6,675 bases of DNA from an uncultured Alphaproteobacteria bacterium (lineage in GTDB: Bacteria; Pseudomonadota; Alphaproteobacteria; RF32; CAG-239). The stretch spans positions 1 to 6,675 of the forward strand of contig CALXVW010000057.1 in NCBI GenBank assembly GCA_944392185.1, in the 5' to 3' direction. The notes beneath the pieces were generated by a model. The model worked only from the letters and a program-made list of their open reading frames with translations, had not been told where the DNA came from and made no database searches. Of the stretch, positions 1 through 6,154 are shown one piece after another. Each line of letters starts with the position of its first letter. The first letter of the stretch is position 1. Made by a program: the position numbers and the translations under genes.

Positions 1-239
1 TTTTGGGGCTGTTGTTCTGCCACAATATTGAGGCAATACGCCAAGGTCTGCAAGCCTTGATGGGGCGCGATTTGTTCTCGGCCGAAATTTACTTCCTCTC
101 AAAACTGCCGGCCAAGGTTGATAATATGGAGGTTCTGACCGTGGTGGTTATCTCCTTGTTGCTCTCTTTCTTGGCGACGCTTTATCCGGCTTATCGGGCC
201 GCAAAAATGGATCCTGTGGAGGCTTTGCGCTATGAATAA
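1..239 (+). CDS. Lipoprotein-releasing ABC transporter permease (LolC/LolE family), C-terminal fragment
   Basis: This is the 3' end of a gene that starts before the window; about 78 residues are visible, read from base 3. The fragment matches the end of LolC/LolE (FtsX-like) permeases: an 'FCxNIEAIRQ' segment, a periplasmic-loop stretch 'LFSAEIYFLSKLPAKVD', then a hydrophobic last membrane helix ('VLTVVVISLLLSFLATLYPA'), and the diagnostic short cytoplasmic end 'RAAKMDPVEALRYE'. Proteins of this family form the inner-membrane part of the LolCDE complex, which extracts outer-membrane lipoproteins and passes them to the chaperone LolA. The stop codon overlaps the start of the lolD gene by 8 bases, as expected for translationally coupled subunits of one transporter. 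The fragment cannot tell LolC from LolE, and many alphaproteobacteria carry a single fused-type permease, so no symbol is given. Confidence 0.9.
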   Translation, partial: LGLLFCHNIEAIRQGLQALMGRDLFSAEIYFLSKLPAKVDNMEVLTVVVISLLLSFLATLYPAYRAAKMDPVEALRYE

Positions 240-951
240 ACAAACACCGACTTTGGAACTTAAAAACCTCAGGCGCTCCTTTAAGCAAGGTGGACAAACA
301 CTTGAGGTCTTACGCGGAATTGAGCTTGATATTGCAAAAGGCGAGGTGGTGGCTCTTATTGGTCCATCAGGCGCCGGAAAATCTACTTTGCTGCAGATTG
401 CCGGGCTTTTGGAGCAGCCAAGCAAAGGGGAGATTTATCTTGACGGCCTCAAATGCTCAAAACTGAGTGATGCCATGCGCACTTCTTTGCGGCGTGATTA
501 TCTGGGGTTTGTTTATCAATATCATAATCTGCTGCCGGATTTTGACGCGGTGGAAAACGTGATGATGCCGCTTTTGATTGCCGGCGTTAACCCCAAAGCC
601 GCACGTGAAAAGGCCGAAAAGCTCTTAAAACGTTTGGGGCTTGGCAAAAGGCTCAAGCATCGGCCGGCCGAGCTTTCGGGCGGAGAGCAGCAAAGAGTGG
701 CTATTGCCAGGGCGCTTGCCAATACGCCAAAACTTCTGCTGGCTGACGAACCAACCGGAAATTTGGACCCAAAAACGGCAGAAAGCGTTTTTGCCGAGCT
801 TATTGCTATTGTCAAAGAGACTGGGTTATCAGCTTTGGTTGCAACCCACAATATGGAGTTGGCACAGCAGATGGACCGAGTGGTGGAGCTCAAAGACGGA
901 ATAATAGAAGAAGCCGGTGGAAGAGGAAGGGTTAGTAAGAATTTTTATTAA
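232..951 (+). CDS. lolD: Lipoprotein-releasing system ATP-binding protein LolD
   Basis: This is a 239-residue ABC ATPase of the LolD/MacB-type subfamily, the usual length for LolD. Every nucleotide-binding motif is intact: Walker A 'GPSGAGKST' (44-52), Q-loop Gln96 in 'GFVYQYHNLLPDFDAVENVMMP' as typical of LolD, signature 'LSGGEQQR' (148-155), Walker B 'LLLADEP' (168-174) with catalytic Glu173, D-loop 'GNLD' (176-179) and switch His206 in 'ATHN'. It is expected to sit on the cytoplasmic face of the inner membrane and drive lipoprotein release by the permease encoded immediately upstream. The ATG lies inside the end of that gene (8-base overlap) and follows GGAGG (218-222) by 9 bases, supporting this start. 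A strong hairpin about 30 bases after the stop ends the operon. The identity rests on motifs plus the Lol permease neighbour; related families such as FtsE and MacB share the motifs but not this context. Confidence 0.95.
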   Translation: MNKQTPTLELKNLRRSFKQGGQTLEVLRGIELDIAKGEVVALIGPSGAGKSTLLQIAGLLEQPSKGEIYLDGLKCSKLSDAMRTSLRRDYLGFVYQYHNLLPDFDAVENVMMPLLIAGVNPKAAREKAEKLLKRLGLGKRLKHRPAELSGGEQQRVAIARALANTPKLLLADEPTGNLDPKTAESVFAELIAIVKETGLSALVATHNMELAQQMDRVVELKDGIIEEAGGRGRVSKNFY

Positions 952-983
952 AAGATTTTAATGTTGCTGTGTTTGCGCAATAA

Positions 984-1016
984 AAAACAGCAGAGCTTAA
1001 AAAACTCTGCTGTTTT
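984..1016. terminator. Bidirectional Rho-independent terminator between lolD and a convergent gene
   Basis: A perfect 12-bp inverted repeat pairs 984-995 (AAAACAGCAGAG) with 1005-1016 (CTCTGCTGTTTT) around a 9-base loop. The A-run and T-run ends give a U-tract in either direction, with the - strand having the longer run (bases 982-987). It lies 32 bases after the lolD stop and 15 bases beyond the stop of the gene read on the other strand, so it can serve both. Confidence 0.85.
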
Positions 1017-1031
1017 GTCTGTTCCTGGTTA

Positions 1032-1748
1032 TTACATTCGATATGAGCTACCTCTGAGTTGTGCTTGGCTCATTTTATATGTTGTTTGTTTCGGTGTTGT
1101 TTGTTGTTCTTTTTTCTTTGTCTCCTGAGAGTGAACAACGGCCAGTGGATTTTTTTCTTTCAGCTCTTTTATGGCATCTTGTCGTACTTCATTTTCGTCA
1201 CTGTAACGATTGTCATAGGCAAGTTGTACTGTAGTTGTGACACCTCTTTTGTCGCTATAAGTAAAAGGAATTCTTTTTAAGGGGATTTTTCCCGACAAGA
1301 GAGTGTTTTTTCCGTTTGCAACGCGGTTTCCTACATTGGCCTGATTGTGGCTATCAAGATTTCTGGCTGTTTCGCAGACTTTAATGAAGTCTTTTTTTCC
1401 TAAATGGTTTTTCGTTGTATGAGGTGCTAAGGTTTTTAAGGCTCCTAATAGTTTTTTTTCGTAACTTAAGCTCTCGTTGACGGATTGCAGGTCATCTTGA
1501 GAAATATCTGAGAAATAGTTGTTAGGTGAAAGTGATTCCGGTGCTTTTTGTGTTTTTTTGATGCAGGTTTTTAATAAGGAAGCTAAACGATTACGGTCAA
1601 TTTCCGGCATTTGAGAGGGATTATCTTTATATTGCTGAAGTTGTCCGATTAGGGAGGCGTAGTTTTCTGCAATTGCATTAAAAAGTTCATCGTTGCTCAT
1701 AGATGAAAACAGGTTGTCGTATTGTTCAGGGTTTAAGAATGTTGTCAT
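1032..1748 (-). CDS. Hypothetical protein, 238 residues, no recognised family
   Basis: I do not recognise this protein. It is 238 residues, hydrophilic, rich in Lys, Asn, Gln, Ser and Thr, with no apparent signal peptide or membrane segment, so it is probably soluble and cytoplasmic unless exported by a specialised route. Residues 1-60 look helical ('NDELFNAIAENYASLIGQLQQYKD'); a middle stretch around 110-150 is basic; a segment around 160-175 ('FTYSDKRGVTTTVQLAYDN') could be beta strands. The last 35 or so residues ('SQETKKKEQQTTPKQTTYK...') are low-complexity and probably disordered. The coding call is supported by the long frame, an AAGGAG Shine-Dalgarno (plus-strand 1756-1761) 7 bases before the ATG, a promoter-like sequence just upstream and a terminator just after the stop. 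It is a monocistronic unit facing opposite to both neighbouring housekeeping operons and looks more AT-rich than they do, suggesting a lineage-specific or acquired gene. No function is proposed. Confidence 0.75.
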   Translation of the reverse strand: MTTFLNPEQYDNLFSSMSNDELFNAIAENYASLIGQLQQYKDNPSQMPEIDRNRLASLLKTCIKKTQKAPESLSPNNYFSDISQDDLQSVNESLSYEKKLLGALKTLAPHTTKNHLGKKDFIKVCETARNLDSHNQANVGNRVANGKNTLLSGKIPLKRIPFTYSDKRGVTTTVQLAYDNRYSDENEVRQDAIKELKEKNPLAVVHSQETKKKEQQTTPKQTTYKMSQAQLRGSSYRM

Positions 1749-1776
1749 GTCTGGTCTCCTTATCAGTATTTATTTC

Positions 1777-1805
1777 AAATTACACCAAAATTGACAAAAA
1801 GTCAA
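1777..1805 (-). promoter_or_regulatory. Predicted sigma70-type promoter of the hypothetical gene, with a palindrome over the -35 box
   Basis: On the - strand, TTGACT (plus-strand 1800-1805) and TAATTT (1777-1782) are separated by exactly 17 bases, placing a start of transcription about 20 bases before the ATG. The -35 box lies within a perfect inverted repeat, TTGAC-N5-GTCAA (1791-1805). Because the repeat places TTGACA on the plus strand too (1791-1796), with CATAAG 17 bases further on, a weaker divergent promoter towards rpmI is possible. The repeat could equally be a repressor site or just a by-product of two -35 boxes. Confidence 0.5.
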
Positions 1806-1859
1806 CATTAAATCATAAGGAGATGCCAAAAGAATCTTGCCTTGCCTTGAAGAAAATGC

Positions 1860-1888
1860 TTGCAATATCCGAACTTTGGTTGTATAAA
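1860..1888 (+). promoter_or_regulatory. Predicted sigma70-type promoter of the rpmI-rplT-pheST operon
   Basis: TTGCAA (1860-1865) and TATAAA (1883-1888) are separated by 17 bases, a good match to the sigma70 consensus at both boxes. The predicted transcription start is near 1895, giving a leader of about 80 bases before the rpmI ATG. No promoter-like pair of this quality appears later in the operon, so this probably drives all four genes. Confidence 0.6.
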
Positions 1889-1899
1889 CTCTCCCGAAC

Positions 1900-1936
1900 C
1901 GAGTGGCGCGGGCTAACCGGCATGCCTGCCGACTCG
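1900..1936 (+). promoter_or_regulatory. Strong hairpin at the start of the rpmI leader, candidate ribosomal-protein autoregulatory element
   Basis: The arm CGAGTGGC (1900-1907) pairs with GCCGACTCG (1928-1936) with one bulged G at 1931. Inside it, GGGC (1910-1913) pairs with GCCT (1924-1927, one G-U pair) around a 10-base loop, leaving a two-base bulge at 1908-1909. About 12 base pairs in total form a GC-rich stem starting some 5 bases after the predicted transcription start. In other bacteria L20 represses the rpmI-rplT operon by binding leader RNA; whether this hairpin is such a target is inference. It could instead only stabilise the 5' end of the mRNA. Confidence 0.45.
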
Positions 1937-1975
1937 TTGAAAATCCATCGTAATCATGTTTTGAAAGGGATTAAA

Positions 1976-2173
1976 ATGCCTAAATTAAAAACTAAAAGTG
2001 CTGCTAAAAAACGCTTTGGCGTTACCGGCACCGGCAAATTGAAAAGAAATTTTGCCTTCAAAAGACACTTGCTTTTCAACAAGGGTACTAAAATGAAAAG
2101 ACAGGCTCGCGGCACCTTGCTGTTGGCTGATGTCGATGTTAAAATCGTTAAGAAATTTTTACCGTATTTGTAA
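1976..2173 (+). CDS. rpmI: 50S ribosomal protein L35
   Basis: This encodes a 65-residue, strongly basic protein, the normal length for bacterial L35 (bL35), a late-assembling protein of the large ribosomal subunit. The family pattern is clear: 'MPKLKTKSAAKKRF' at the N-terminus, 'TGTGKLKR' (17-24), 'HLL' (31-33), 'KGTKMKRQARG' (36-46) and the terminal 'VKKFLPYL'. The frame remains open far upstream, but L35 homology starts exactly at the ATG at 1976, and AAGGGA (1965-1970) sits 5 bases before it, so this start is chosen. It is the first gene of an rpmI-rplT-pheS-pheT operon, with 12 bases separating it from the rplT start. The usual upstream partner infC is not adjacent. Confidence 0.96.
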   Translation: MPKLKTKSAAKKRFGVTGTGKLKRNFAFKRHLLFNKGTKMKRQARGTLLLADVDVKIVKKFLPYL

Positions 2174-2185
2174 GGGGAAGCAGAG

Positions 2186-2545
2186 ATGTCACGTATTAAA
2201 AGAGGTGTTACCGCTCACGCGCGTCATAAAAAAATTATCTGTATGGTTCATTGCTACTGAGTACGCAATAATAATGTCTTCAGAGTGGGTGTTGAAAAAG
2301 TCGAAAAGGCTTTGCAATATGCTTATCGCGACAGAAGAACTAAAAAAAGAAATTTCCGTGCTTTGTGGATTCAACGTATCAACGCTGCTACCCGCTTGCA
2401 CGATATGACCTATTCTCGATTTATGAACGGGCTCGCCAAAGCTGGTATCGAGCTCGATCGTAAAGTATTGGCCGATATCGCTGTTAAAGAGCCCGAAACC
2501 TTCGCTAAACTGGTTGACCAGGTCAAGGCTTCTTTAAGCAAATAA
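2186..2545 (+). pseudogene. rplT: 50S ribosomal protein L20, full-length frame interrupted by an in-frame TGA
   Basis: L20 (bL20) binds 23S rRNA, is needed for early assembly of the large subunit, and often represses its own operon. The start is an ATG with AGGGGA (2173-2178) 7 bases upstream. Codons 1-18 read as a normal L20 N-terminus ('MSRIKRGVTAHARHKKII') and codons 27-119 as a normal body and C-terminus ('NNNVFRVGVEKVEKALQ', 'YAYRDRR', 'LWIQRINAA', 'YSRFMNGL', 'DRKVLADIA'), all in the same frame, for a total of 119 residues, the usual family length. In between, codon 25 (2258-2260) is TGA, and codons 19-26 read C-M-V-H-C-Y-stop-V where the family has approximately K-x-A-K-G-Y-[YFR]-G. 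As written, translation makes only 24 residues. A restart at GTG 2285 has no Shine-Dalgarno and would lack the conserved basic N-terminus. Because L20 is rarely dispensable and the frame is otherwise perfectly kept, a sequence or assembly error is the leading explanation; a true pseudogene with another copy elsewhere is the alternative. Confidence 0.85.
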
Positions 2546-2569
2546 TTGCTGGAAATTAAATTAAAATTT

Positions 2570-2604
2570 AGAGAGTCTGCTTGAGCAATCAGGTCAGACT
2601 TTCT
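2570..2604 (+). promoter_or_regulatory. GCAA-tetraloop hairpin between rplT and pheS, candidate attenuator or processing site
   Basis: AGAGAGTCTG (2570-2579) pairs with CAGACTTTCT (2595-2604, one G-U pair). The stem continues as CTTGA (2580-2584) with TCAGG (2589-2593), one T at 2594 bulging, and is capped by a GCAA (GNRA-type) tetraloop. About 15 base pairs are formed, followed by a T-rich but not pure-T stretch (2605-2612). It occupies the only sizeable gap (73 bases before the earliest pheS start) within the operon. It could be a leaky terminator that lowers pheST expression, an RNase III or RNase E site, or a stability element. No Phe-rich leader peptide is visible beside it. Confidence 0.5.
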
Positions 2605-2630
2605 TATATTTTAAAATCATGGTGGAAAAA

Positions 2631-3734
2631 ATGGAAAATATTGAAAATCTTAAATCTATGACTTTGGCGCAAATTGCCGCCGCTCAAGATTTGAAAACCT
2701 TAGAGGATATCAGAGTTAACGTGCTTGGCAAAAAAGGCTCTGTTACCGAGCTGATGAAAGGCTTGGCAACTCTTTCGGTTGAAGAAAAGAAAGAAATGGG
2801 CAAGGGCCTGAATATCCTAAAAAGCGAAATCGAAAATGCCCTAGATGCCCGCAGACAATCTTTGGCCGAAGCGGAGCTTAATGCCAAGCTGGCAAAAGAG
2901 ACAATAGATGTTACTTTGCCTATTCGCCCGGAAAATCAGGGGAGAATTCACCCGGTTTCTAAAATCTATGAGGAAGTTATTGCCATCTTTGGTGAGATGG
3001 GTTTTGAGGTGGCTGAGGGCCCCGATATTGAGGACCAGTTCCATAACTTTAATGCCTTAAATACTCCAGCTAACCATCCGGCACGGCAAATGCAGGATAC
3101 TTTCTATATTCCTAACCCGGAAAGCGATAATTTTGATGACAGCTATGTGGTCAGAACTCAGACTTCTTCCGTGCAAATTCGTACCATGGAAGCCAAAAGA
3201 CCTCCTATTCGCATTATTGCACCCGGCAGAACTTATCGTTCTGATTATGATGCCACTCATACTCCAATGTTCCACCAGGTTGAGGGTTTGGTGATTGATA
3301 AAAATATTACCATGGCGCATCTTAAGGGCTGTCTTTATGATTTTGTAAAAGCTTTCTTTGAGCTTGATGATATTCCGGTTAGGTATCGGCCTTCTTATTT
3401 TCCGTTTACCGAGCCTTCGGCCGAGATGGATATCGGTTGCAAAAAGACCAAGACCGAGCTCAAAATCGGTGCCGGCGATGATTGGCTTGAGATTTTGGGC
3501 TGCGGTATGGTGCATCCGAATGTTTTGCGGGCAGGGGGAATTGACCCCGATGAATATCAAGGCTTTGCCTTTGGTGTGGGAATGGACCGTTTGGCGATGC
3601 TGAAATATGGTATTCCTGATTTGCGGACATTCTTTGAATCTGATGTTCGGTGGTTGAAGCATTATGGCTTTGTGCCTTTGGATGAGGCCTCTATGACCGG
3701 AGGATTGAGCAATAACGGAGGATCTGCACGATGA
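2631..3734 (+). CDS. pheS: Phenylalanine--tRNA ligase alpha subunit
   Basis: The product is the catalytic subunit of the heterotetrameric (alpha2 beta2) class II phenylalanyl-tRNA synthetase, which activates Phe with ATP and charges tRNA-Phe in the cytoplasm. From the chosen start it is 367 residues: an N-terminal helical, coiled-coil-forming arm that contacts tRNA (about 1-90), then the catalytic domain with 'HPVSKIYEEVIAIFGEMGF' (motif 1 region, 107-125), motif 2 'APGRTYRSDYDATHTPMFHQVEGL' region (197-220), the substrate-pocket segment 'FTEPSAEMDI' (259-268), 'LGCGMVHPNVL' (289-299) and motif 3 'GFGVGMDRLAML'-type sequence (311-324). ATG 2631 is preferred because GGTGG (2621-2625) lies 5 bases before it; the earlier in-frame ATG at 2619 (371 residues) has no Shine-Dalgarno. 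About 20 residues after 'WLKHYGF' form an unusual Gly/Ser/Asn-rich tail. Its stop overlaps the pheT start (ATGA). Confidence 0.97.
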   Translation: MENIENLKSMTLAQIAAAQDLKTLEDIRVNVLGKKGSVTELMKGLATLSVEEKKEMGKGLNILKSEIENALDARRQSLAEAELNAKLAKETIDVTLPIRPENQGRIHPVSKIYEEVIAIFGEMGFEVAEGPDIEDQFHNFNALNTPANHPARQMQDTFYIPNPESDNFDDSYVVRTQTSSVQIRTMEAKRPPIRIIAPGRTYRSDYDATHTPMFHQVEGLVIDKNITMAHLKGCLYDFVKAFFELDDIPVRYRPSYFPFTEPSAEMDIGCKKTKTELKIGAGDDWLEILGCGMVHPNVLRAGGIDPDEYQGFAFGVGMDRLAMLKYGIPDLRTFFESDVRWLKHYGFVPLDEASMTGGLSNNGGSAR

Positions 3735-6121
3735 AATTTACATTATCTTGGTTGAAAGAGCATTTGGATACCACGGCCTCGGTTGAGGAAATTGCCGAGA
3801 CGTTAACCAAAATCGGACTTGAAGTTGAGGAAGTTTTAAATCCTGTCAGTAACTTAGACGGATTTGTTACAGCAAAAGTTGAAGATTTACAAAATCATCC
3901 GGACTCTGACCATTTGCATGTTTTGAAGGTTAATGACGGAAAAGAAGTGCTGCAAATTGTATGCGGCGCGCCCAATGTCAGCCTCGGTATGGTTGGTATT
4001 TTGGCGCCGGTTGGAACCTTGATTCCGGCTTTTGGCGAGAAAATACAGGTCGGCAAAATCCGCGGGGTTGAAAGCTTTGGTATGATGTGCTCTGAAAAAG
4101 AGCTTGGTGTTGGCGAGGATCACTCCGGTATCATCAGCCTGCCTGCAAATACTCCAATCGGGGTTGGTGCGGCAGAGGTTTTGAACGTTGACCCGGTTTT
4201 TGATATTTCCATTACGCCGAACAGAGCTGAGTGTTTGGGGGTGCGCGGGATTGCCAGAGATTTGGCCGCGGCCGGTCTCGGCACGCTAAAGCCGCTGAAA
4301 ATATATAAGCAAAACAGCAGCTTCAAATCTCCGGTTAATGTAACGATTGAAAATTTAAAAGCCTGCCCGACTTATGTGGGGCGCTATATCCGCAATGTTA
4401 ACAACAAGGCGGAAACCCCCAAGTGGATGAAAGATCGGTTAGTCGCTATTGGTTTGCGCTCTATCTCTCCGCTTGTGGATATCACCAACTATATTAACTA
4501 TGATATGGCGCGGCCGTTGCACGTTTTTGATGCCGACAAGCTCAAAGGCGATATTTGTGTGCGGATGGCCAAAGAGGGTGAAAAATTTGTCTCATTAGAA
4601 GACAAAGAATATGCTCTTGATACACAATCTTTGGGAATTTGTGACGATGAGGGCGTGCAGTGTTTGGGCGGTATCATGGGCGGTGCCGAAAAAGGCTGCA
4701 GTGATGAGACCAAGAATGTGTTCTTGGAATGTGCTTTGTTTACACCTGAATGCATTGCCAGAACCGGGCGCAAGTTCCAAATCGATTCAGATTCACGTTA
4801 TCGTTATGAGCGTTGGGTAGACCCGATGTCTAATATTTTGGGCTCTGATTATGCTACTCAGCTGATTCTTGAGATTTGCGGCGGTGAGGCCTCTGAGCAG
4901 ATTGTTGCCGGCGGTGAAAATTATGAGAAGAAAGTGGCTTATATTCGCCCCGAGAGAATGAAAGATTTTGTCGGGCTTGAGGTTTCAAGGGCAAAAATCA
5001 TTGAAATCTTAACCAAACTCGGTTTTGAAGTCAGTGATGAAGGCTCCCGCATTAAAGCCGTTTCTCCGACTTGGCGCGGGGATATTGAGGGCGAACATGA
5101 TTTGGTGGAAGAAGTTGTGCGCATGATTGGGTTGGACGCCATTCCGGCCGAGACTTTGCCGCATGATAAGTTCCCCAAACAGGTTCTGACACCGGTGCAG
5201 CGTCGTGCCGTCACGGTCAAGCACGAGTTGGCTTCTCGCGGTTTGTTTGAGACGGTTACCTGGAGCTTTACCGACTCTAAGACGGCCGAGGCTTTTCTGG
5301 GGGGCAGGGAAAAAGTTGCTCTCTATAATCCGATTACTACCGAGCTTGATATTATGCGGCCGTCTATCTTGCCAAATCTGTTGCTGGGGCTCAAAAACAA
5401 CATTGCCCGCGGATATTCTGATGTATCTCTATTTGAGTGCGGGCCGGTATTTTTCGGCCGCAAGCCGGGAGAGCAAAACTTGGTTGCCGGCGGTATTCGC
5501 TCAGGTATGACGTCTAAAAAGCACTGGTGCAAAGAAGAACGTGCTTATGACGTGTTTGATGCCAAGGCAGACGCTTTGGCCTCCATTGCCGCCGCCAATG
5601 GGCCTTTCGAAAATGCTCAAATTACGACTGACGCACCGGCTTATTATCATCCGGGGCGCAGCGGTGCTTTACGTTTGGGCAAAAACGTGATTGCTTATTT
5701 TGGTGAGCTGCATCCGTCTGTTCTGAAAACTTTTGGTATCAAGCAGCGGGTGGTCGCCTTTGAGGTCATTTTAGACAATATTCCTCTGCCGCGCGTCAGC
5801 AATGATAAAGCCCGCAAGAAGTTGGAGCTTTCGGCTTTCCAACCCTTGGATAAGGATATGGCCTTTATTGTTGACAAGGCAGTTAAGGCAGCAGATGTTA
5901 TTGCGGCTGCTAAGAATGCCGACAGGGCGCATATCACGGATGTGCGGATCTTTGATGTCTATGAAGGTGAAAACCTTCCGGAGGGCAAAAAATCACTCGC
6001 CTTAGCGATGACTTTCCAGCCGGTTGAAAATACTTTCAGCGATACCGACATCGAGGTATTAATGAAGAAAGTGGAGCAGGCGGTTAAATCTAAATTTAAT
6101 GCCGAACTCCGCAGCGCATAA
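3731..6121 (+). CDS. pheT: Phenylalanine--tRNA ligase beta subunit
   Basis: The 796-residue product has the usual length of bacterial PheT and pairs with PheS to form phenylalanyl-tRNA synthetase; its B3/B4 region provides editing of mischarged Tyr-tRNA-Phe. Domains in order: N-terminal B1 segment (1-38), an OB-fold tRNA-binding domain (about 43-150, 'DSDHLHVLKV', 'CGAPNV', 'GVESFGMMCSEKELG'), the B3/B4 editing domain (about 210-385, 'SPLVDITNYINYDMARPLHVFDADKL'), B5 (about 403-472, 'WRGDIEGEHDLVEEVVRMIG'), a catalytic-like core without catalytic residues (about 485-690), and a C-terminal FDX-ACB anticodon-binding domain (about 702-795, 'FQPLDKDMAFIV', 'IFDVYEG', 'KSLALAMTFQ'). The ATG overlaps the pheS stop by 4 bases, with GGAGG lying inside the end of pheS about 10 bases upstream, so translation is coupled. 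One oddity is Trp362 in 'RYERWVDP', where the family has Gly. Confidence 0.98.
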   Translation: MKFTLSWLKEHLDTTASVEEIAETLTKIGLEVEEVLNPVSNLDGFVTAKVEDLQNHPDSDHLHVLKVNDGKEVLQIVCGAPNVSLGMVGILAPVGTLIPAFGEKIQVGKIRGVESFGMMCSEKELGVGEDHSGIISLPANTPIGVGAAEVLNVDPVFDISITPNRAECLGVRGIARDLAAAGLGTLKPLKIYKQNSSFKSPVNVTIENLKACPTYVGRYIRNVNNKAETPKWMKDRLVAIGLRSISPLVDITNYINYDMARPLHVFDADKLKGDICVRMAKEGEKFVSLEDKEYALDTQSLGICDDEGVQCLGGIMGGAEKGCSDETKNVFLECALFTPECIARTGRKFQIDSDSRYRYERWVDPMSNILGSDYATQLILEICGGEASEQIVAGGENYEKKVAYIRPERMKDFVGLEVSRAKIIEILTKLGFEVSDEGSRIKAVSPTWRGDIEGEHDLVEEVVRMIGLDAIPAETLPHDKFPKQVLTPVQRRAVTVKHELASRGLFETVTWSFTDSKTAEAFLGGREKVALYNPITTELDIMRPSILPNLLLGLKNNIARGYSDVSLFECGPVFFGRKPGEQNLVAGGIRSGMTSKKHWCKEERAYDVFDAKADALASIAAANGPFENAQITTDAPAYYHPGRSGALRLGKNVIAYFGELHPSVLKTFGIKQRVVAFEVILDNIPLPRVSNDKARKKLELSAFQPLDKDMAFIVDKAVKAADVIAAAKNADRAHITDVRIFDVYEGENLPEGKKSLALAMTFQPVENTFSDTDIEVLMKKVEQAVKSKFNAELRSA

Positions 6122-6154
6122 ATTTAGCTTAAAACAAAACCCCCGCTCGTTTTG

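Noticed and set aside
522..893. Open frame on the - strand opposite lolD (123 residues)
   Set aside because: It overlaps the conserved ATPase motifs of lolD and its Ser/Ala-rich translation is typical of an antisense shadow frame.
1703..1975. N-terminal extension of L35 from an upstream ATG
   Set aside because: L35 homology begins exactly at ATG 1976, with a good ribosome-binding site. The upstream part overlaps the start and promoter of the opposite-strand gene and resembles no known protein.
2258..2260. TGA in rplT read as a recoded sense codon (Trp or another amino acid)
   Set aside because: Several neighbouring conserved residues are changed too, which recoding would not explain. TGG is used for Trp in the other genes, and TGA ends pheS at the expected place, so there is no sign of an altered code.
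2285..2545. A separate 86-residue gene starting at GTG 2285
   Set aside because: It is the C-terminal three quarters of L20 in the same frame as the ATG at 2186; the GTG has no Shine-Dalgarno, so this is part of the interrupted rplT.
3057..3662. Long open frame on the - strand opposite pheS (201 residues)
   Set aside because: It is fully contained in the clearly conserved pheS gene, has no ribosome-binding site or recognisable product, and is a shadow of pheS codon use.
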